Shown: positions 1-8,260, counted from the first letter of the stretch. The stretch is 11,014 bases of DNA from Methylophilaceae bacterium (GCA_003533095.1 DOEL01000051.1:10903-21916); one strand, 5' to 3'. The notes: a model not told the origin generated them from the letters alone. Translations and numbers: made by a program.

Positions 1-75
1 TCTGTCAATTTAGGAGAAATTGGAGTCATTCCTTCCGTCGAATCAACTATTTCGCAAATTGAGGCAATTATTTAA
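1..75 (+). CDS. Possible 3' end of an unidentified upstream gene (partial)
   Basis: Frame 1 is open from the window edge to a TAA at 73-75, giving 24 C-terminal residues ending in ISQIEAII. I do not recognise the family. In particular it does not look like the C-terminus of ferrochelatase, RecN, NAD kinase or HrcA, which are common neighbours of grpE. The reading is weak because 24 open codons can occur by chance; a second + frame is open for only 19 codons. If real, the gene runs in the same direction as grpE and ends just upstream of the heat-shock promoter, with no terminator hairpin visible between them. Confidence 0.4.
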   Translation, partial: SVNLGEIGVIPSVESTISQIEAII

Positions 76-85
76 CTTTAATGCA

Positions 86-113
86 CTTGAAATTTAAGGT
101 TTCATCCCCACAT
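86..113 (+). promoter_or_regulatory. Sigma-32 (RpoH)-type heat-shock promoter for grpE
   Basis: A perfect CTTGAAA -35 element (86-92) is followed after 13 nt by CCCCACAT (106-113). This matches the RpoH consensus CTTGAAA-N(11-16)-CCCCATnT at all but one specified position. A start site would fall near 120, giving a leader of roughly 35 nt before the grpE ATG. No CIRCE inverted repeat (TTAGCACTC-N9-GAGTGCTAA) is visible in 76-155, so regulation looks RpoH-based rather than HrcA-based. Confidence 0.85.
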
Positions 114-155
114 TTGATTTAATTCGCAATATTTTAAGTTTTAAAAGGCAAAATT

Positions 156-686
156 ATGAATGTAGAAGATAAAGAAAACTCATCTATTGATGATTCAAAT
201 AATAATCCAGATCAATCCCCTTCTAATAACCCGGAAGATCAAATAAAGCTTCTTGAAGAAAAATTAGCCGAAACTCAAGCACAAGTTCTCTATGTTAAAG
301 CTGAAGGAGAAAATATAAGAAAACGTTCTTTCGAAGATATCGATAAAGCTAGAAAATTTGCACTAGAAAAATTTAGCGGTGAATTACTTTCTGTAAAAGA
401 TAGTCTCGATGCAGCCTTAACAGTTGAAAATGCGAATGTAGATAGTTACAAAAATGGTGTTGAGCTCACACAAAAACAACTCATTAATGTGTTTGAGAAG
501 TTCGGTATCCATGAAATTAAGGCATTAGGTGAAAAATTTGATCCTAATCAACATCAAGCAATCAGCATGGTTGAATCAGAAGAAGAGCCAAATAAAATTT
601 TAACTGTTCTTCAAAAAGGTTATCTGCTGAATGAAAGAGTCATAAGACCTGCTCTGGTAACTGTTTCAAAAACTAAAAATACATAA
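156..686 (+). CDS. grpE: GrpE, nucleotide exchange factor of DnaK
   Basis: GrpE is a cytoplasmic homodimer that opens the DnaK nucleotide-binding domain to release ADP and so resets the Hsp70 cycle. The 176-residue product has a polar, Asn/Asp/Ser-rich disordered N-terminus (about 1-27), a long charged helix suited to the dimeric coiled coil (about 28-90), and the C-terminal beta domain. The family signature is clear at 128-140 (FDPNQHQAISMVE) and 155-172 (GYLLNERVIRPALVTVSK). Length is slightly below the roughly 190-200 residues of E. coli GrpE. The ATG at 156 has an AAAAGG Shine-Dalgarno at 143-148 with 7-nt spacing. It lies first in the chaperone cluster, behind a sigma-32-like promoter and 70 nt ahead of dnaK. 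Nothing is missing from the protein. Confidence 0.96.
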   Translation: MNVEDKENSSIDDSNNNPDQSPSNNPEDQIKLLEEKLAETQAQVLYVKAEGENIRKRSFEDIDKARKFALEKFSGELLSVKDSLDAALTVENANVDSYKNGVELTQKQLINVFEKFGIHEIKALGEKFDPNQHQAISMVESEEEPNKILTVLQKGYLLNERVIRPALVTVSKTKNT

Positions 687-688
687 GC

Positions 689-705
689 TCTTGAAATATT
701 CAAGA
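689..705 (+). repeat. Short inverted repeat overlapping the dnaK -35 element
   Basis: TCTTGAA (689-695), a 3-nt ATA loop, and TTCAAGA (699-705) form a perfect 7-bp inverted repeat three nucleotides after the grpE stop. There is no following T-run, so it does not look like an intrinsic terminator. Its left arm contains most of the sigma-32-like -35 hexamer, so it could be an operator, a weak hairpin in read-through RNA, or a coincidence. Confidence 0.45.
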
Positions 706-716
706 CTGTCCCAATT
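690..716 (+). promoter_or_regulatory. Second sigma-32-type promoter, upstream of dnaK
   Basis: A perfect CTTGAAA (690-696) is followed after 12 nt by TCCCAATT (709-716), resembling the RpoH -10 CCCCATnT with two mismatches. It would start transcription about 30 nt before the dnaK ATG. It is weaker than the grpE promoter in the -10 but has the same -35 and legal spacing. It would allow dnaK to be made independently of, and above, grpE. Confidence 0.65.
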
Positions 717-756
717 ATAGGTATATCAATTTAAATGGATTTTTTAAGGAAAAAAA

Positions 757-2688
757 ATGGCTAAAATTATCGGTATTGACTTAGGAACAACGAACTCCTG
801 TGTGGCTGTTATGGAAGGCGGAAAGCCTAAAGTGATTGAAAATGCAGAGGGCGCTCGCACAACGCCTTCAATTATCGCTTATCAAGATGATGGTGAGATT
901 CTAGTTGGTGCGCCCGCAAAAAGACAAGCAGTTACTAACCCAAAAAATACATTATTTGCTGTTAAGCGTTTAATTGGCCGCCGTTTTGAAGAAAAAGAGG
1001 TGCAAAAAGATATTAGTTTAATGCCATATGAAATTTCAAAAGCTGACAATGGTGATGCGTGGGTAAAAGTGCGTGACCAAAAAATGGCCCCTCCACAAAT
1101 TTCAGCAGAAGTTTTAAGAAAAATGAAAAAAACTGCTGAAGATTACCTTGGTGAAGAAGTTACAGAAGCAGTTATCACTGTGCCTGCTTATTTTAATGAT
1201 AGCCAACGTCAAGCTACTAAAGATGCAGGTCGAATTGCGGGTCTTGAGGTTAAACGTATTATTAACGAACCAACTGCCGCAGCACTTGCTTTTGGCCTTG
1301 ATAAACAAGAAGGCGATCGAAAGATTGCTGTCTACGATTTAGGTGGCGGAACATTTGACGTATCAATTATTGAAATCTCAACGGTTGATGGTGAGCATCA
1401 ATTTGAAGTGCTATCTACAAATGGAGATACTTTCTTAGGTGGTGAAGACTTTGATAATCGTCTGATTGATTTTTTAGCTGATGAATTTAAAAAAGAAAAT
1501 GGTCTTGACTTAAGAAACGACCTACTTGCTAAGCAACGTCTAAAAGAAGCAGCTGAAAAAGCGAAGATTGAACTTTCAAGTAGCCAACAAACTGAAGTTA
1601 ACTTGCCATACATTACCGCTGACGCAAGCGGTCCGAAACACCTTGTGGTAAAAATTACGCGTGCAAAGTTTGAATCTCTTGTAGATGATTTAATTGAAAG
1701 AACCATTGAACCATGTAAAGTTGCCATGAAAGATGCTGGCGTTTCTGGAACTGATATATCAGACATTATTCTTGTAGGCGGACAAAGTCGTATGCCAAAA
1801 GTGCAAGAAAAAGTAAAAGATATCTTTGGTAAAGAACCGAGAAAAGATGTAAATCCTGATGAAGCTGTTGCCGTGGGAGCAGCGATTCAAGGTGGCGTCC
1901 TTCAAGGTGACGTAAAAGATGTTTTACTTCTCGATGTTACACCATTAAGTTTAGGCATTGAAACACTTGGAAGTGTAATGACTAAACTTATTAAGAAAAA
2001 TACAACCATACCTACTAAAGCATCTCAGGTATTCTCAACTGCTGAAGATAATCAAAATGCTGTGACGATTCATGTTCTCCAAGGTGAACGTGAAGTAGCT
2101 TCAGGCAATAAGAGTCTAGGTCAATTTAATTTAACTGATATACCTCCAGCACCAAGAGGTACCCCTCAAATTGAAGTGACCTTTGATATTGACGCTAATG
2201 GTATCTTGCATGTATCTGCTAAAGATAAAGCTACTGGTAAAGAAAATAAAATTACGATTAAAGCAAATAGTGGTCTCAGCGAAGAAGAAATTAAGAAAAT
2301 GGAAGAAGACGCTGTGAAATATGCTGATGAAGATCGTAAAATTAGAGAGCTTGTAGATGTTAAAAACTCTGCAGATGGCATGATTCATTCAGTGAAAAAA
2401 TCTATCACAGATCATGGAGATAAATTAGATGCATCAGAAAAAGAGAAAATTGAATCCGCTATAAAATCTTTAGAAGAATCCTTAAAATCTGATAATAAAG
2501 AAGAAATTGAGGCCAAAACAAAAGAGTTAATGGAAGCATCTCAGAAATTAGGCGAGAAAATTTATGCTGAACAGCAAGCGCAACAGCCTAATACTGGTGG
2601 CACACCTCAACAAGAAGAAAAAACAGTTGATGCTGAAGTAGTTGATGCGGAATTTGAAGAAGTGAAGCAAGACAAAAAAGACAAATAA
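757..2688 (+). CDS. dnaK: DnaK, Hsp70 molecular chaperone
   Basis: DnaK is the cytoplasmic ATP-dependent chaperone that binds exposed hydrophobic peptides, with DnaJ stimulating hydrolysis and GrpE exchanging nucleotide. The 643-residue product is full length. The ATPase domain shows the phosphate-1 motif IDLGTTNS (7-14), the YDLGGGTFD phosphate-2 motif (193-201, including the Thr199 counterpart of the E. coli autophosphorylation site) and [10 protein letters not shown] (338-347). The interdomain linker VLLLDVTPL is at 389-397, followed by the beta-sandwich substrate domain and a helical lid. The C-terminus ends in the typical acidic [12 protein letters not shown] tail. The ATG at 757 has AAGGA at 746-750 with 6-nt spacing, the strongest ribosome site in the cluster. 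The gene has its own sigma-32-like promoter and a strong terminator just after it, so a monocistronic dnaK message is likely alongside grpE-dnaK. Confidence 0.98.
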   Translation: MAKIIGIDLGTTNSCVAVMEGGKPKVIENAEGARTTPSIIAYQDDGEILVGAPAKRQAVTNPKNTLFAVKRLIGRRFEEKEVQKDISLMPYEISKADNGDAWVKVRDQKMAPPQISAEVLRKMKKTAEDYLGEEVTEAVITVPAYFNDSQRQATKDAGRIAGLEVKRIINEPTAAALAFGLDKQEGDRKIAVYDLGGGTFDVSIIEISTVDGEHQFEVLSTNGDTFLGGEDFDNRLIDFLADEFKKENGLDLRNDLLAKQRLKEAAEKAKIELSSSQQTEVNLPYITADASGPKHLVVKITRAKFESLVDDLIERTIEPCKVAMKDAGVSGTDISDIILVGGQSRMPKVQEKVKDIFGKEPRKDVNPDEAVAVGAAIQGGVLQGDVKDVLLLDVTPLSLGIETLGSVMTKLIKKNTTIPTKASQVFSTAEDNQNAVTIHVLQGEREVASGNKSLGQFNLTDIPPAPRGTPQIEVTFDIDANGILHVSAKDKATGKENKITIKANSGLSEEEIKKMEEDAVKYADEDRKIRELVDVKNSADGMIHSVKKSITDHGDKLDASEKEKIESAIKSLEESLKSDNKEEIEAKTKELMEASQKLGEKIYAEQQAQQPNTGGTPQQEEKTVDAEVVDAEFEEVKQDKKDK

Positions 2689-2701
2689 CCTATAACCACC
2701 T

Positions 2702-2739
2702 AAACAACATCAGTTTTTCTGATGTTGTTTTGTTTTTTT
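2702..2739 (+). terminator. Intrinsic terminator between dnaK and dnaJ
   Basis: Twelve perfectly paired bases (2702-2713 with 2719-2730) enclose a TTTTT loop, and the right arm runs into a T-rich tract (2728-2739, broken only by G at 2732). It begins 13 nt after the dnaK stop and ends 11 nt before the dnaJ ATG. It should end most dnaK transcripts, leaving dnaJ to read-through. The stem is AT-rich (4 GC pairs of 12), so leakage is plausible. It may also protect the 3' end of dnaK mRNA. Confidence 0.88.
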
Positions 2740-2750
2740 GAAAAAATATC

Positions 2751-3872
2751 ATGGCGACCAAAAAAGATTATTACGAGACTCTTGGTGTATCTCGTGACGC
2801 TTCAGAAGACGAAATAAAAAAAGCTTATCGCAAACTTGCGATGAAATTTCACCCTGATCGCAATCCTGACAATCCAAAAGCCGAAGAAAATTTTAAAGAA
2901 GCCAAAGAGGCTTATGAAATACTTTCAGATTCACAAAAGAGAGCAAGTTATGATCAGTATGGTCATGCAGGTGTAGATCCAAGTATGGGCGGACATGGTT
3001 CTGCTGGATTTTCAGACTTCAATGATGCTTTTGGTGACATTTTTGGCGATATTTTCGGTGGTGGTCGAGGTGGCCAGAAATCTAATGTTTATCGAGGTGC
3101 TGATCTTCGCTATAACATGGAAATTAGCCTTGAAGACGCTGCAAAAGGCACTGAAACAAAAATTCGTATTCCTGTCATGACATCTTGTGAGCCTTGTAAA
3201 GGTACTGGGGCTAAACCTGGCACACAACCAGTCTCATGTGATACTTGTCATGGTCATGGTCAAGTTAGAATGCAGCAAGGATTTTTTTCTGTTCAACAAA
3301 CTTGTCCTAAATGTCATGGCACAGGAAAAATTATCAAGGAGCCATGTTCAACCTGTCATGGAGCGAGTCGTGTTAAACAAAATAAAACACTTTCCGTTAA
3401 GATTCCTGCTGGTGTAGATGAAGGTGATCGCATTCGCCTATCTGGTGAAGGTGAATCAGGTATTAATGGTGGGCCTCCAGGTGATCTTTATGTTGTAGTT
3501 CATTTAAAGAAACATGATTTATTCGAACGAGATGGCGGTAATTTACATTGTGAAATGCCTATTAGCTTTACCACTGCAGCTCTTGGTGGCGAAATAGAGG
3601 TGCCTACTCTGGATGGCCATGCCAAAATGAAAATACCTGCAGAAACACAAACAGGCGCAGTATTCAGATTAAAAGGAAAAGGCATTAAACCTTTAAGACA
3701 AAATTCACCTGGTGATCTTCATTGTCATGTTTCTGTGGAAACACCCGTAAAGCTTACAGAAAGACAAAAAGAATTATTACAAGAACTTGAAGAGATCAAT
3801 CAATTGGATCGTGGAAAACACAGTCCAAAATCAAAAGGTTGGCTTGATAAAATGAAAGACTTGTTTGATTAG
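2751..3872 (+). CDS. dnaJ: DnaJ, Hsp40 co-chaperone
   Basis: DnaJ delivers unfolded clients to DnaK and triggers its ATPase. The 373-residue product has the whole class I layout: J domain (about 1-70) with the HPD motif at 34-36, a Gly/Phe-rich linker (about 72-108), a zinc domain with four cysteine repeats starting at Cys146, 163, 185 and 199, and C-terminal substrate-binding and dimerisation domains. Three repeats are CxxCxGxG; the fourth ends CHGAS, so its last glycine is serine, while all eight cysteines are kept. The start [13 protein letters not shown] is canonical, so the ATG at 2751 is secure, yet no Shine-Dalgarno precedes it: upstream is the terminator T-run then an A-rich stretch. 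The gene ends exactly where the opposing gloA ends. Confidence 0.97.
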   Translation: MATKKDYYETLGVSRDASEDEIKKAYRKLAMKFHPDRNPDNPKAEENFKEAKEAYEILSDSQKRASYDQYGHAGVDPSMGGHGSAGFSDFNDAFGDIFGDIFGGGRGGQKSNVYRGADLRYNMEISLEDAAKGTETKIRIPVMTSCEPCKGTGAKPGTQPVSCDTCHGHGQVRMQQGFFSVQQTCPKCHGTGKIIKEPCSTCHGASRVKQNKTLSVKIPAGVDEGDRIRLSGEGESGINGGPPGDLYVVVHLKKHDLFERDGGNLHCEMPISFTTAALGGEIEVPTLDGHAKMKIPAETQTGAVFRLKGKGIKPLRQNSPGDLHCHVSVETPVKLTERQKELLQELEEINQLDRGKHSPKSKGWLDKMKDLFD

Positions 3873-4262
3873 CTAAAAAGTTCCGGCTTGGATTAATTCA
3901 ATCTTATATCCATCTGGATCTTCAATAAAAGCAATCACTGTTGTTCCATGTTGCATGGGACCGGCCTCACGAATCACTTTCCCACCTTTTGCTTTGATTA
4001 ATGCGCAAGCTTTGTAAGCATCTTCAACTTCAATTGCAATATGTCCAAAAGCATTGCCTTTGTCATAACTTGTCACGTCCCAATTGTAAGTGAGCTCAAT
4101 TACTGCATGATCTTTTTCATCACCAAAACCCACAAAAGCTAATGTAAATTTTCCATCAGGATATTCATGACGCCTTAATAATGTCATGCCTAAAACATTG
4201 GTATAAAAATTGATTGATTTTTCTAAATCAATGACACGAATCATAGTGTGAAGTACACGCAT
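3873..4262 (-). CDS. gloA: Glyoxalase I (lactoylglutathione lyase)
   Basis: This enzyme isomerises the methylglyoxal-glutathione hemithioacetal to S-lactoylglutathione, the first step of methylglyoxal detoxification in the cytoplasm. The 129-residue product is a single-chain VOC-fold protein of bacterial size. All four metal ligands fall exactly at the E. coli GlxI numbers: His5, Glu56, His74 and Glu122. That supports the Ni/Co-type enzyme, an assignment that comes from family knowledge. The start ATG lies 2 nt after the ferredoxin stop, with only a weak GTGAG upstream, suggesting translational coupling. It is the last gene of the minus-strand cluster. Its TAG directly abuts the dnaJ TAG, leaving no room for a terminator between the two genes. 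A second glyoxalase (gloB) is not in the window. Confidence 0.95.
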   Translation of the reverse strand: MRVLHTMIRVIDLEKSINFYTNVLGMTLLRRHEYPDGKFTLAFVGFGDEKDHAVIELTYNWDVTSYDKGNAFGHIAIEVEDAYKACALIKAKGGKVIREAGPMQHGTTVIAFIEDPDGYKIELIQAGTF

Positions 4263-4264
4263 AA

Positions 4265-5002
<738 letters not shown>

Positions 5003-5016
<14 letters not shown>

Positions 5017-5563
5017 TATTTTTTAATGCCACAAGATGATAAAAAACATTACCTGCTTTTCTTTTTTTAAAAACATTAAATTCATCATGTTCTTTCAAAG
5101 CAGACTCTGATTCAAAGTATATTAGCCCATCCTTGTTTAAATGGTTAGCTAATTGAGGAAATAATTTATCTTCCCAACCTTCGTCAAAAGGAGGATCACA
5201 GAAAATAATGTCAAACTTAGTATTATTTTCCTGAAGGAATATAAGTGCATCCATAAAATGAACTTGCGCTTTTTCTGCTTGAAGTAGTTTTTTATTTTCT
5301 TGGATCATTTTATAAACTTGGGGGGATTTTTCAACCATTACCACACTTAACGCGCCCCTAGAAAGAGATTCAAAACCAATGACGCCAGAACCCGAAAAGA
5401 GATCTAAACAAACCTTGCCAGTTAAATCTTGATCTAACCAATTAAATAGAGTCTCTCTTACTCTGCTAGGGGTTGGCCTCAGACTTGGGGCATCAACAAA
5501 AGAAATATTTTTTCTTTTCCATTGCCCGCCAATAATTTTGACTTGATTTTTAACTGTCTTCAA
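5003..5563 (-). CDS. rsmD: 16S rRNA (guanine966-N2)-methyltransferase RsmD
   Basis: RsmD methylates G966 of 16S rRNA near the P site using S-adenosylmethionine. The 186-residue Rossmann-fold product shows IIGGQWKRKNI (10-20), RPTPSRVRETLFNWL (29-43), the SAM-binding LDLFSGSGVIGFESLSRGA (53-71) and the DPPF catalytic motif (123-126), all typical of the family. The start appears to be TTG (5561-5563). It is the second codon after an in-frame TAG, and no ATG or GTG lies between that stop and the conserved IIGG block at residue 10. It sits 3 nt after the M16 partner gene and in the same frame, so the two are separated by a single stop. No strong Shine-Dalgarno is seen; coupling to the upstream gene is likely. 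Confidence 0.94.
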
Positions 5564-5566
5564 AAA

Positions 5567-6871
5567 CTACTCTGCACCTACAATAATTGTAGTAAGTTTA
5601 TTCGGATCAATTTTATTTTTAAATGCTGCTTTTATTTGATTTACTGTTACTTTATTAATCTCACTTACATAATTATCAATATAAGAAATTGGCAATTTAT
5701 AAAAAGCAATCATACTTAGATAATCAACAATTTTTGCATTACTATCAAGTCTTAAAGGAAATCCGCCAACCAAATTTTGTTTTGCGGCTATAAGCTCTTT
5801 TTCATTTGGACCTTCATCGATAAATTTTTTAATAGTCGAATTTACAATGCTAAGCGCCTCATCAGCTTGTTCTTTTTTTGTTTGTAGTCCAATTTCAAGG
5901 GGGCCTTCAACATAAAGCGGCATAAAATAGCTATAGACACTATAAACCAAACCTTTTTTTTCTCTAACCTCTTCAGTAAGTCTAGAAACAAAACCGCCGC
6001 CGCCTAAAATATAATTTCCAACATATAAAGGAAAATAATCTTTTTCTCCACGTTTTAATGCTGGCATACCCATTAATATATGAGCCTGCTTTGCAGGATG
6101 CTGTATTTTTTTAACTCCTACATAATTTTGAGCTGTCACAGAAGCTATATTGTGTTTTGTATTTCCCTGAGGAAGTCCTTGGCTAATAGACTCACTTATT
6201 TTTTTAGCTTCATCAGCGCTAACATCTCCAACAATTACAATTGACGATTCAAATGATGAATAATAATTTTTATAAAATTGTTTTAAATCAGCTTGATTTA
6301 ACTTTTGCAAAGTATCTATATTTCCAGCCTCATTACGCCCATATGGATGATCTCCATAAATAGATTTCATGAATGCGAGATTAGCAATAGTTTCTGGTTG
6401 CGTCATTGATTGTTTGATACTTGCAATAATTCTATCTTTTTCTCTGTCTATCACTGGAACAGGAAAATCAGGTGCATGTATCACATATTTAAAAAGTGTA
6501 AGTGCTTTATCTCTTTGAGGAGCTGAGCTTAAAGTTCTTAATTTAAAGTAAGCTCGATCAAGATCCACGTCTCCGCCAATTGCAGCACCTATATCTGAAA
6601 ATTGATTCGCTAATTTCTCTTCATTTATTCCACCTGCACCTAAATTCATAAGATGATGTGTTAAGTTTGCAAGGCCTTCTTTACCAATAGGATCTTGAGC
6701 GCTCCCTGCAAAAAAATTCACATTAACATCAAGTATAGGAAGGTCATGATTTTCTACAAAAAGAACCTTAGCTCCCTCTTTTGTCTCCCAAGTATTAATT
6801 TTTAATTCAGCAAAAGCATTTAACTGAAAACAGACAAACAAAAAAATTAGTTGAATAAGTTTAATGAACAT
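5567..6871 (-). CDS. Exported M16-family protein lacking the zinc motif (non-catalytic partner)
   Basis: A 434-residue M16 (insulinase/pitrilysin-like) protein. I chose the ATG at 6869-6871 over an in-frame ATG 24 nt upstream (6893-6895). It has AAGGGA at 6879-6884 with 7-nt spacing, and it begins directly with a signal peptide, MFIKLIQLIFLFVCFQLNAFA, predicted to be cut before Glu22. Where active M16 proteins have HxxEH this protein has NLTHH (residues 69-73): the first His is Asn and the Glu is His, so it should not bind zinc or cleave. It keeps the C-domain block GGGGFVSRLTEEVREKKGLVYSVYSYF, which carries the R/Y substrate-binding signature of M16B pairs. It overlaps the preceding M16 gene by 11 nt. 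Expected to form a periplasmic heterodimer with it; substrate unknown. Confidence 0.9.
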   Translation of the reverse strand: MFIKLIQLIFLFVCFQLNAFAELKINTWETKEGAKVLFVENHDLPILDVNVNFFAGSAQDPIGKEGLANLTHHLMNLGAGGINEEKLANQFSDIGAAIGGDVDLDRAYFKLRTLSSAPQRDKALTLFKYVIHAPDFPVPVIDREKDRIIASIKQSMTQPETIANLAFMKSIYGDHPYGRNEAGNIDTLQKLNQADLKQFYKNYYSSFESSIVIVGDVSADEAKKISESISQGLPQGNTKHNIASVTAQNYVGVKKIQHPAKQAHILMGMPALKRGEKDYFPLYVGNYILGGGGFVSRLTEEVREKKGLVYSVYSYFMPLYVEGPLEIGLQTKKEQADEALSIVNSTIKKFIDEGPNEKELIAAKQNLVGGFPLRLDSNAKIVDYLSMIAFYKLPISYIDNYVSEINKVTVNQIKAAFKNKIDPNKLTTIIVGAE

Positions 6872-8228
6872 GTGGGCGTCCCTTGGGGCTTGCATTTTGA
6901 GTCATCGGCTGTGGATCAAGAATGACTACCGATAAATTATCTCGAGTTAAATATTTTGTAGCTACATTTTTTATTTGCTCAGAAGTTACGCTATTAATTT
7001 TTTCAATATACCCATCGCTCAAATGGAAAGAATAGCCCATTGTTTCAAGTTGTCCGATTTCCATTGCCATACCAAACATAGAGTCTTTTTGATACACATC
7101 ACTTGCAATAACCGTTGCTTTGACTCTGTCTAACTCCTCTTGTGTTACACCATCTTTTTTAATTTTTTCAATTTCTTGAAGTAAAGCATTTTCAAGATCA
7201 GAAATCTTTTTAAAATCATTTGGTGTGCCTTCTAACTCAAAGACGCTTATTCTTCCTCGGGAAGTTGAGTCATATCCAGCACTTACACTAATAGCCAAAT
7301 GCTGATTTCTCACAATATTTTGATTTAATCTTGAAGAGCTATTACCAGCAAGAATATTCGATAATACTTCTAAAGCGTATGGCTCCCATGAGTTAGTATC
7401 GTTCTCATTTTGTCCATTCAAGGTTGGAACAGGATATCCCATTAAAAGATAAGATAATTCACTTGGTGCTTTAACGTATGACCTTCTCTCTCCGTTTTGC
7501 TTGGGCTCAACCTGAGGCTTTCTTTCAGGTATTTTTCTTGCAGGAATTTTTTCAAAATATTTCTTTGCAAGATTTAACACATCTTTTGCATAAATATCTC
7601 CTACAACTACTAAAGTTGCATTATTAGGCGCGTACCAATTCTTATACCATTCCCTTGCATCTTCAACCGTCATATTTTCAAGATCATTCATCCATCCAAC
7701 CACGGGCCTACTATAGGGGTGAGATTTAAATAAAGTAGATTGAAATTCCTCTTTGACTTGCGAAGTTGGTTTATCTTCAGTTCTCCATCTTCGCTCTTCC
7801 ATAACTACTTTTATTTCCTTTTCAAATTCTTCTTTAGAAAGGTTTAGATTCTGCATACGATCTGCTTCTAATTCAAATGAAAGCTCAAGCTTTGATTTTT
7901 CAAGCTGCTGAAAGTAGCAAGTGTAGTCTGCTCCCGTAAATGCATTCTCTTTACCGCCAGCCTTCGCAATAAGTCTAGAAAATTCTCCCGCTTTTATTTT
8001 CTTTGTGCCTTTAAACATCATATGTTCAAGAACGTGGGCCACACCCGTTTTACCATTCACTTCATCAAGACTCCCTGCGCGATACCAAACTTGTGAGACA
8101 ACTACCGGAGAGCGATGATCTTCTCTTACGATAATTTTTAATCCATTGGAAAGCTTAAATTCTGTAGTTTGAGCTAAAAGTAAACTTGGAAACAACAACA
8201 AAAAAAGTAAAGTATTTTTTAACAACAC
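6861..8228 (-). CDS. Exported M16-family zinc metallopeptidase (catalytic partner)
   Basis: A 455-residue M16B-type peptidase with an N-terminal signal peptide (about 1-19, cut near LLLA|Q). The inverted zinc motif H65-V-L-E-H69 is intact, and EEFEKEIKVVMEERR (133-147) supplies the distal glutamate ligand, Glu144 or Glu145. The C-terminal half lacks a clear R/Y block, which the next gene provides, as in the known two-gene M16B peptidases. The start is GTG (8226-8228) with AAGGA at 8235-8239 and 6-nt spacing; an ATG inside that site is out of frame. It is the first gene of the six-gene minus-strand cluster, divergent from ftsY. It probably degrades periplasmic peptides, but the substrate cannot be read from the sequence. 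Confidence 0.93.
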   Translation of the reverse strand: MLLKNTLLFLLLFPSLLLAQTTEFKLSNGLKIIVREDHRSPVVVSQVWYRAGSLDEVNGKTGVAHVLEHMMFKGTKKIKAGEFSRLIAKAGGKENAFTGADYTCYFQQLEKSKLELSFELEADRMQNLNLSKEEFEKEIKVVMEERRWRTEDKPTSQVKEEFQSTLFKSHPYSRPVVGWMNDLENMTVEDAREWYKNWYAPNNATLVVVGDIYAKDVLNLAKKYFEKIPARKIPERKPQVEPKQNGERRSYVKAPSELSYLLMGYPVPTLNGQNENDTNSWEPYALEVLSNILAGNSSSRLNQNIVRNQHLAISVSAGYDSTSRGRISVFELEGTPNDFKKISDLENALLQEIEKIKKDGVTQEELDRVKATVIASDVYQKDSMFGMAMEIGQLETMGYSFHLSDGYIEKINSVTSEQIKNVATKYLTRDNLSVVILDPQPMTQNASPKGRPHVH

Positions 8229-8252
8229 GTCTCATCCTTAAGTAATTTAGCT

Positions 8253-8260
8253 ATTATAAT
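8253..8260. promoter_or_regulatory. TATAAT -10 box readable on both strands between the M16 cluster and ftsY
   Basis: The octamer ATTATAAT and its flank give a perfect TATAAT on the minus strand (8258-8253) and on the plus strand (8255-8260). The minus-strand copy is well placed to transcribe the M16-rsmD-coaD-ferredoxin-gloA cluster, about 25 nt from its GTG. No clear TTGACA-like -35 lies 16-18 nt from either copy, so this is a likely but incomplete sigma-70 promoter. The remainder of 8229-8318 is AT-rich, with no hairpin or operator that I can defend. Confidence 0.5.

Noticed and set aside
76-155. CIRCE/HrcA operator upstream of grpE
   Set aside because: No TTAGCACTC...GAGTGCTAA-like repeat is present; the only clear signal is the sigma-32-type promoter.
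689-705. Possible terminator after grpE
   Set aside because: The 7-bp AT-rich hairpin has no T-run after it, and a sigma-32-like promoter overlaps it. I kept it only as an inverted repeat.
1398-1766. Minus-strand open frame of 122 codons inside dnaK
   Set aside because: It lies wholly within conserved DnaK coding sequence, with no family signature and a composition expected of an antisense shadow.
3889-3930. Small inverted repeat ATCCA-TC-TGGAT near the end of gloA as a terminator
   Set aside because: The stem is 5 bp within coding sequence and has no T-run on either strand.
5522-5719. Plus-strand open frame of 65 codons across the rsmD/M16 junction
   Set aside because: It is antisense to two well-supported genes, of low complexity and without a recognisable motif or ribosome site.
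5567-6871. Second M16 gene as a decayed pseudogene because HxxEH is lost
   Set aside because: The frame is intact, with a signal peptide, a good ribosome site and a conserved C-terminal R/Y block. This fits a retained non-catalytic partner instead.
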